Below the pieces are notes generated by a model, which saw only the letters and a program-made list of their open reading frames with translations, made no database searches and was not told the DNA's origin. A stretch of 64,000 bases of DNA from Cladorhizidae sp. MBARI D1340-BT2 (Eukaryota > Porifera > Demospongiae > Poecilosclerida > Cladorhizidae), in contig JAQNBH010000005.1 of NCBI GenBank assembly GCA_028752905.1, positions 434,001-498,000 on the forward strand, given 5' to 3'. Positions 49,101-58,100 of this stretch are shown here, one piece after another (position 1 is the first letter of the stretch; the number at the start of each line of letters is the position of its first letter). The translations under genes and the position numbers were made by a program.

Positions 49101-52100
49101 CACTGCTCTGCCATCAATCTGCACTGCTCTGCCATCAATCTGCACTGCTCTGCCGCCATCAATCTGCACTGCTCTGCCATCAATCTGCACTGCTCTGCCA
49201 TCAATCTGCACTGCTCCACCATCAATCTGCACTGCTCTGCCATCAATCTGTACTGCTCCACCATCAATCTGCACTGCTCTGCCATCAATCTTCACTGCTC
49301 TGCCATCAATCTGCACTGCTCCACCATCAATCTGCACTGCTCTGCCATCAATCTGCACTGCTCTGCCATCAATCTGCACTGCTCTGCCATCAATCTGCAC
49401 TGCTCCACCATCAATCTGCACTGCTCTGCCATCAATCTGCACTGCTCTGCCATCAATCTGCACTGCTCTGCCATCAATCTGCACTGCTCTGCCATCAATC
49501 TGCACTGCTCCTCCATCAATCTGCACTGCTCCTCCATCAATCTGCACTGCTCTGCCATCTCTTCACTGCTCCACCATCAATCTGCACTGCTCTGCCATCA
49601 ATCTGCACTGCTCCTCCATCAATCTGCACTGCTCCACCATCAATCTGCACTGCTCTGCCATCAATCTTCACTGCTCCACCATCAATCTGCACTGCTCCTC
49701 CATCAATCTGCACTGCTCTGCCATCAATCTGCACTGCTCTGCCATCAATCTGCACTGCTCTGCCATCAATCTTCACTGCTCTGCCATCAATCTTCACTGC
49801 TCCTCCATCAATCTGCACTGCTCTGCCATCAATCTTCACTGCTCCACCATCAATCTGCACTGCTCTGCCATCAATCTGCACTGCTCTGCCATCAATCTGC
49901 ACTGCTCTGCCATCAATCTGCACTGCTCTGCCATCAATCTGCACTGCTCTGCCATCAATCTGCACTGCTCCACCATCAATCTGCACTGCTCTGCCATCAA
50001 TCTGCACTGCTCTGCCATCAATCTGCACTGCTCTGCCATCAATATGCACTGCTCTGCCATCAATCTGCACTGCTCCACCATCAATCTGCACTGCTCTGCC
50101 ATCAATCTGCACTGCTCTGCCATCAATCTGCACTGCTCTGCCATCAATCTGCACTGCTCTGCCATCAATCTGCACTGCTCTGCCATCAATCTGCACTGCT
50201 CCACCATCAATCTGCACTGCTCTGCCATCAATCTGCACTGCTCTGCCATCAATCTGCACTGAAGATTTCGCACTCGTGGTGATTGCCTGATCCCTCTTCT
50301 TGAATGTGTACTCAGCTGTAGTCTGTCCATCCATGCTGGCTAAGATGGTGTTTCCGATGTCCTTTGCCTTATCAACATTCACAGAAGGGTGTGCATGGAC
50401 TCCCAGTCGAGACACTGTGCAAGCTTAGATCCGAACATAAGGGGTGTTTCTTGGAGATAGTTCATAACTATGATTGTGTCCTTCATGTCACATGCTCGTC
50501 TTGCATCTGTCATGTGCTTGTTCTGCTTGCCAGTGTTGTGGTTCACCTGTCAGCTCTTGCATGGCATTGTTGACTTCAGCACAAGCTGACATGGAGAGCA
50601 GCCAGGTCAAACGTTGCGGCTCTGTTAGCCCTCTCCCTCTCGTGAGACCACCACTGGTTTTCATACTCCTCATAAGCACCTGCTCGATGACGAGATCTAC
50701 TGACAGGCCAGCCCATAGGCGATCACTTTGTCTGACAACATGGAATCCCTCTCCAAATCTCTGGTAGACATCTGGATGATACACTTGGAGCTTGCACATA
50801 CGTAGATCCGAGCAGATGTTGTGTAGAGATTGTGCCCAGATGCTGCCATTAAAGGAAGCATTTCTGATATTGCCTCAAGGTGCAGTGCCCAATTCCCGGT
50901 ACGCTCAGCTCTCAGAAACTTGCAAAGTATGTCTACCATATCCATGTACTGCAACAAGAAGGCAGCAGTCCTGCTAGAGTATTTCAAGGATTCAGTTTTG
51001 CTTTTGAGTACAGTTCCTTTATTCTGAGCATCACATCTTCTCTGATCCCTCCATCATTACAAGCCTTCTCTGCAGACACTGATCCCTCCATCATTGCAAG
51101 CCTTCTCTGCAGACACTGATCCCTCCATCATTGCAAGCCTTCTCTGCAGACACTGAACCCTCCATCATTGCAAGCCTTCTCTGCAAACACTGAGCCCTCC
51201 ATCATTGCAAGCCTTCTCTGCAGACACTGAGCCCTCCATCATTGCAAGCCTTCTCTGCAGACGCTGATCCCTCCATCATTGCAAGCCTTCTCTGCAAACA
51301 CTGAGCCCTCCATCATTGCAAGCCTTCTCTGCAAACACTGAGCCCTCCATCATTGCAAGCCTTCTCTGCAAACACTGAGCCCTCCATCATTGCAAGCCTT
51401 CTCTGCAAACACTGAGCCCTCCATCATTGCAAGCCTTCTCTGCAGACACTGAGCCCTCCATCATTGCAAGCCTTCTCTGAGCCCTCCATCATTGCAAGCC
51501 TTCTCTGCAGACACTGAGCCCTCCATCATTGCAAGCCTTCTCTGCAAACACTGAGCCCTCCATCATTGCAAGCCTTCTCTGAGCCCTCCATCATTGCAAG
51601 CCTTCTCTGCAGACACTGAGCCCTCCATCATTGCAAGCCTTCTCTGAGCCCTCCATCATTGCAAGCCTTCTCTGCAGACACTGAGCCCTCCATCATTGCA
51701 AGCCTTCTCTGATCCCTCCATCATTACAAGCCTTCTCTGCAGACACTGAGCCCTCCATCATTGCAAGCCTTCTCTGCAGACACTGAGCCCTCCATCATTG
51801 CAAGCCTTCTCTGCAAACACTGAGCCCTCCATCATTGCAAGCCTTCTCTGCAAACACTGAGCCCTCCATCATTGCAAGCCTTCTCTGCAAACACTGAGCC
51901 CTCCATCATTGCAAGCCTTCTCTGCAGACACTGAGCCCTCCATCATTGCAAGCCTTCTCTGCAAACACTGAGCCCTCCATCATTGCAAGCCTTCTCTGCA
52001 GACACTGAGCCCTCCATCATTGCAAGCATTCTCTGAGCCCTCCATCATTGCAAGCCTTCTCTGCAAACACTGAGCCCTCCATCATTGCAATCCTTCTCTG

Positions 52101-55100
52101 CAAACACTGAGCCCTCCATCATTACAAGCCTTCTCTGCAGACACTGAGCCCTCCATCAACAGTGAATAGAGCAGAAACTTCATCCATCAGAGTTTCCCGT
52201 TCCATCTCCAGCTGGGGTATCTTCCTCTGATGACATCTGTGCATCACACTCTTCTGCCTCTCTAGGCAGAGATTTCAAGATTGTGTCCTTGAACTCAATC
52301 GTCCTCACTGGGAATACGGGCACAGAACTCTTCCTCTTAGTCCTAACATGCGCTGACCTCCCACAGAACAGACAGTCTCTGTCATAATTGAACTCATGCG
52401 TTGACAGCTGAGCGTAAAACACAGCAGCTGTCAACTTCCGTATCACATTCTTGTTCTTGTTGCTTCTCCTTCAGCGCTTTCACTATTTGCTGTGGGTTGG
52501 TATATTTCTTGTGGCAGTCTTGATGAACCACTTCCCCAGGTGATGTATGGATGTCATCCTTTCTAGATGTGTACTTGCTTGGTTGATGGCGTCACTCCTC
52601 TTTTCACTAAGGGTGGATGTTGGCTGTTCTCTCTCTGCAGGCTCTTTACAGAAAGGGCCAGCCATTCTTGCACGAACAATTCTTGCACGAACAGAAGATG
52701 AAGATTCATTCATCTGCAAAGCAAAATACAAAGCATTACATTTTCGAAGTTGCAAAATGCCTTTTAAAAAGTTGCAAAATACCTTTTAAAGAATTTAAGG
52801 ACAAAATATCATCTGTACCATAGAGACAGATACAGTAAGTCTGACTGAACTAGACTCAGAGTGGTAGATAGGAGAGTATAACTACACATCTGATAGTGAA
52901 ACTGACTTTACTCCTACTGTAACCATGTAACTATGATGAAAGTTGTGAAAAATGCACTCAGTTCAACAGTAAATTGGTTTCTTAGCCTCCATAGGAGGTT
53001 CAGAAAGAACTATCTCTAGTAGACATTTCCCCCACAAACAATCAACTATAACTAATACCATACTCATGCTAAAGATCTAAACTATATCTAACCCCATGTA
53101 GAATACCATAAGAATCACTAATATGAAATAAAAAACAGTATTCATTGCCTTTTAGGATAGTTATGGGGGCACAACAAGTCTGTACAATGGAGGCTAGAAT
53201 ACACCAACTCAACTAAGCTTTAGAATAGGTATTCTAGGTAGACTAGAGCCTAATTTAGCTACTAGCTATGGATAGAGTGGCCTATTATTGACCTGTTTCT
53301 GTTGGATTACAGTGCAGTACAAGACTATGAACTCACTTTTTCTTATCTCTACAGTACTTCACATATAGAGTGCATGTACACATCAAGGTGTTAATTGTGC
53401 TTCCAATCTACCTACATACCTGCCCTTGCTCTGTGTGTAGGCATACACTGCTCAGGTGAAGCACTACCTCAAGTACTTGGGTATCCGTGCCTGCACACAC
53501 ATCAAAGTAAGTCACACCAACTCAACTGCTCTTGTCATAATGCACCCAGCTCACGTTGTTGTGTCACTAGTGTTGTTGTTGTGTTGCTAGTGTTGTTGAT
53601 GTGGTGCTAGTGTTGTTGTTGATGGGTTGCTAGTGTTGCTAGTGTTGTTGTTGTGTTGCTAGTGTTGTTGTTGATATGTTGCTAGTGTTGTTGATGTGTT
53701 GTTAGTGTTGTTAATGTGTTGCTAGTGTTATTGTGTCACTAGTGTTGTTGTTGTTTTGTCACCAGTATTGTTGTTGAGGTGTTGCTAAGTGTAGTTGTGT
53801 CACTACTGTTGTTGTTGATATGTTGCTAGTATTGTTGTTGTTATGTCACTAGTGTTGTTGATGTGTTGCTAAGTGTTGTTGTTGATGTGTTGCTAAGTGT
53901 TGTTGTTGTTGTGTCACTAGTGTTGTTGTTGTTGTCGCTAGTGTTGTTGTTGATGTGTTGCTAAGTGTTGTTGTGTCACTAGTGTTGTTGATGTGTTGCT
54001 AAGTGTTGTTGTTGATGTGGTGCTAGTGTTGTTGTTGTGTCACTAGTGTTGTTGATGTGTTGCTAAGTGTTGTTGTTGATGTGGTGCTAGTGTTGTTGTT
54101 GTGTCACTAGTGTTGTTGTGTCACTAGTGTTGTTGTTGATGTGTTGCTAGTGTTGTTGTGTCACTAGTGTTGTTGATGTGTTGCTAAGTGTTGTTGTTGT
54201 GTCACTAGTGTTGTTTTTGTTGTGGTGGTTCTAGTGTTGTTGTTGTTGTGTCACTAGTGTTGTTGATGTGTTGCTAAGTGTTGTTGTGTCACTAGTGTTG
54301 TTGTCACTAGTGTTGTTGTTGTCACTAGTGTTGTTGATGTGTTGCTAAGTGTTTGTTGATGTGTTGCTAAGTGTTGTTGTTGTTGTGTCACTAGTGTTGT
54401 TGTGTCACTAGTGTTGTTGTTGTTGTGTCACTAGTGTTGTTGTTGTGTCACTAGTGTTGTTGTCGTGTCACTAGTGTTGTTGTTGTTGTCACTAGTGTTG
54501 TTGTTGTGTCACTAGTGTTGTTGTCGTGTCACTAGTGTTGTTGTTGTTGTCACTAGTGTTGTTGTTGTGTCACTAGTGTTGTTGTCGTGTCACTAGTGTT
54601 GTTGTTGTCACTAGTGTTGTTGTTGTGTCGCTAGTGTTGTTGTTGATGTGTCACTAGTGTTGTTGTGTCACTAGTGTTGTTGATGTGTCACTAGTGTTGT
54701 TGTTGTTGTGTCACTAGTGTTGTTGTTGATGTGTCACTAGTGTTGTTGTTGTTGTGTCACTAGTGTTGTTGTTGATGTGTCACTAGTGTTGTTGTTGTGG
54801 TGTCACTAGTGTTGTTGTTGATGTGTCACTAGTGTTGTTGTTGTGTCACTAATGTTGTTGTTGTTGTGTCACCAGTGTTGTTGTTGATGTGTCACTAGTG
54901 TTGTTGTTGATGTGTCACTAGAGTTGTTGTTGTGTTACTAGTGTTGCTGTTATTGTTGTTGATGATAATATATTATGCAATATGTGCTTCCACTGTTGCT
55001 GTTATTGTTGCTGTTGATGGTGGTGTATTATGCAGGATGTGCTTCCACTGTTGCTGTCATTGCTATTGTATCCTGATCCTGACCAGGAGAAGTTGCGGAG

Positions 55101-58100
55101 ACTTGCTTTAGAAGGCGTGGCAGTTCTTATCTCCAGTTGTTGGCCAAGAATGGCTCTCCACCAGCTTGTCATCGTCAAGGCTCTGGCCACACTCATGGCA
55201 GAGTCAAGAGGTACATGTAGGTAGGCATCTCCTCCTGCAAGTCAACAAGAAATCTGAGCCACCCAAATTCACTCTGAATCCTTATTCTTCCAAGCTGTGC
55301 ACTCCTCTCTCCTATTCTTCCAAGCTGTGCACTCCTCTCTCCTATTCTTCCAAGCTGTGCACTCCTCTCTCCTATTCTTCCAAGCTGTGTACTCCTCTCT
55401 CCTATTCTTCCAAGCTGTGCACTCCTCTCTCCTATTCTTCCAAGCTGTGCACTCCTCTCTCCTATTCTTCCAAGCTGTGCACTCCTCTCTCCTATTCTTC
55501 CAAGCTGTGGACTCCTCTCTCCTATTCTTCCAAGCTGTGTACTCCTCTCTCCTATTCTTCCAAGCTGTGCACTCCTCTCTCCTATTCTTCCAAGCTGTGC
55601 ACTCCTCTCTCCTATTCTTCCAAGCTGTGCACTCCTCTCTCCTATTCTTCCAAGCTGTGCACTCCTCTCTCCTATTCTTCCAAGCTGTGCACTCCTCTCT
55701 CCTATTCTTCCAAGCTGTGGACTCCTCTCTCCTATTCTTCCAAGCTGTGCACTCCTCTCTCCTATTCTTCCAAGCTGTGCACTCCTCTCTCCTATTCTTC
55801 CAAGCTGTGGACTCCTCTCTCCTATTCTTCCAAGCTGTGCACTCCTCTCTCCTATTCTTCCAAGCTGTGCACTCCTCTCTCCTATTCTTCCAAGCTGTGG
55901 ACTCCTCTCTCCTATTCTTCCAAGCTGTGCACTCCTCTCTCCTATTCTTCCAAGCTGAGCACTCCTCTCTCCTATTCTTCCAAGCTGTGCACTCCTCTCT
56001 CCTATTCTTCCAAGCTGTGCACTCCTCTCTCCTATTCTTCCAAGCTGAGCACTCCTCTCTCCTATTCTTCCAAGCTGTGGACTCCTCTCTCCTATTCTTC
56101 CAAGCTGTGTACTCCTCTCTCCTATTCTTCCAAGCTGTGCACTCCTCTCTCCTATTCTTCCAAGCTGTGCACTCCTCTCTCCTATTCTTCCAAGCTGTGC
56201 ACTCCTCTCTCCTATTCTTCCAAGCTGTGCACTCCTCTCTCCTATTCTTCCAAGCTGAGCACTCCTCTCTCCTATTCTTCCAAGCTGTGGACTCCTCTCT
56301 CCTATTCTTCCAAGCTGTGCACTCCTCTCTCCTATTCTTCCAAGCTGTGCACTCCTCTCTCCTATTCTTCCAAGCTGTGCACTCCTCTCTCCTATTCTTC
56401 CAAGCTGTGCACTCCTCTCTCCTATTCTTCCAAGCTGTGGACTCCTCTCTCCTATTCTTCCAAGCTGTGCACTCCTCTCTCCTATTCTTCCAAGCTGTGT
56501 ACTCCTCTCTCCTATTCTTCCAAGCTGTGCACTCCTCTCTCCTATTCTTCCAAGCTGTGTACTCCTCTCTCCCTTAGCAGATGTTGCAGTGATACTAACT
56601 ACTGCACACATGCTTGAATGCCATGTCATTCATTTCCATATGGAGCACACCCGTGGATTGGTTGTCTGTTTAGCATGTCCTTGTATTGCTCCTCATGTCT
56701 ACATGTCCTTATATGGTCTTGTATTGCTCCTACATGTCTACATGTCCTTGTATGGTCTTGTATTGCTCCTCATGTCTACATGTCCTTGTATGGTCTTGTA
56801 TTGCTCCTACATGTCTACATGTCCTTGTATGGTCTTGTATTGCTCCTACATGTCTACATGTCCTTGTATGGTCTTGTATTGCTACTACATGTCTACATGT
56901 CCTTGTATGGTCTTGTATTGCTCCTCATGTCTACATGTCCTTGTATGGTCTTGTATTGCTCCTACATGTCTACATGTCCTTGTATGGTCTTGTATTGCTC
57001 CTCATGTCTACATGTCCTTGTATGGTCTTGTATTGCTCCTACATGTCTACATGTCCTTATATGGTCTTGTATTGCTCCTCATGTCTACATGTCCTTGTAT
57101 GGTCTTGTATTGCTCCTACATGTCTACATGTCCTTGTATGGTCTTGTATTGCTCCTCATGTCTACATGTCCTTGTATGGTCTTGTATTGCTCCTACATGT
57201 CTACATGTCCTTGTATTGCTCCTCATGTCTACATGTCCTTGTATGGTCTTGTATTGCTCCTCATGTCTACATGTCCTTGTATGGTCTTGTATTGCTCCTA
57301 CATGTCTACATGTCCTTGTATGGTCTTGTATTGCTCCTCATGTCTACATGTCCTTATATGGTATTGTATTGCTCCTCATGTTTACATGTCCTTGTATGGT
57401 CTTGTATTGCTCCTACATGTCTACATGTCCTTGTATGGTCTTGTATTGCTCCTCATGTCTACATGTCCTTGTATGGTCTTGTATTGCTCCTACATGTCTA
57501 CATGTCCTTATATGGTCTTGTATTGCTCCTCATGTCTACATGTCCTTGTATGGTCTTGTATTGCTCCTACATGTCTACATGTCCTTGTATGGTCTTGTAT
57601 TGCTCCTACATGTCTACATGTCCTTGTATGGTCTTGTATTGCTCCAACATGTCTACATGTCCTTGTATGGTCTTGTATTGCTCCTCATGTCTACATGTCC
57701 TTGTATGGTCTTGTATTGCTCCTACATGTCTACATGCCCTTATATGGTCTTGTATTGCTCCTCATGTCTACATGTCCTTGTATGGTCTTGTATTGCTCCT
57801 CATGTCTACATGTCCTTGTATGGTCTTGTATTGCTCCTACATGTCTACATGCCCTTATATGGTCTTGTATTGCTCCTCATGTCTACATGCCCTTGTATGG
57901 TCTTGTATTGCTCCTCATGTCTACATGTCCTTGTATGGTCTTGTATTGCACCTCATGTCTACATGTCCTTGTATGGTCTTGTATTGCTCCTCATGTCTAC
58001 ATGTCCTTGTATGGTCTTGTATTGCTCCTCATGTCTACATGTCCTTGTATGGTCTTGTATTGCACCTCATGTCTACATGTCCTTGTATGGTCTTGTATTG

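Larger units (their letters stand above)
45755..52760 (-). pseudogene. Relic of a large PIN/FEN-like, CXC-type multi-domain gene, inside TTI2 intron 6
   Basis: Fragments in - strand order: HQDCHKKYTNPQQIVKALKE (52.5 kb); a zinc-finger-like CLFCGR with FPVRTIEFKDTILKSL (52.4-52.2 kb); RTAAFLLQYMDMVDILCKFL and NWALHLEAISEMLPLMAASG (50.9 kb); DLVIEQVLMRSMKTSGGLTR (50.7 kb). Next come DPQLLFQRLTIAAKVSQDL (47.1 kb); VLDGGALVQRIPW and AVVMFDGYQGTSTKDMTH (46.9 kb); GDTDLLMVQLAVESA (46.6 kb); HPAGCDTTSRLYGSGKGAP (46.4 kb); and a cysteine-rich end with RCTCMKHDIECSVACSN (45.85 kb). The FDG, DTDLL and GCD...GxGKG motifs resemble FEN1/PIN nucleases; the tail resembles tesmin/TSO1-like CXC. I know this motif order from unnamed proteins in invertebrate genomes but have no family name. 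Frameshifts (e.g. near 52445, 50800, 46930), stops, two minisatellites and an inversion break the frame. Confidence 0.75.

Noticed and set aside
47096..50290. Two + strand frames of over 1,000 codons
   Set aside because: Antisense translation of the 24-bp array. The biologically meaningful reading is the - strand VQID repeat of the relic gene.
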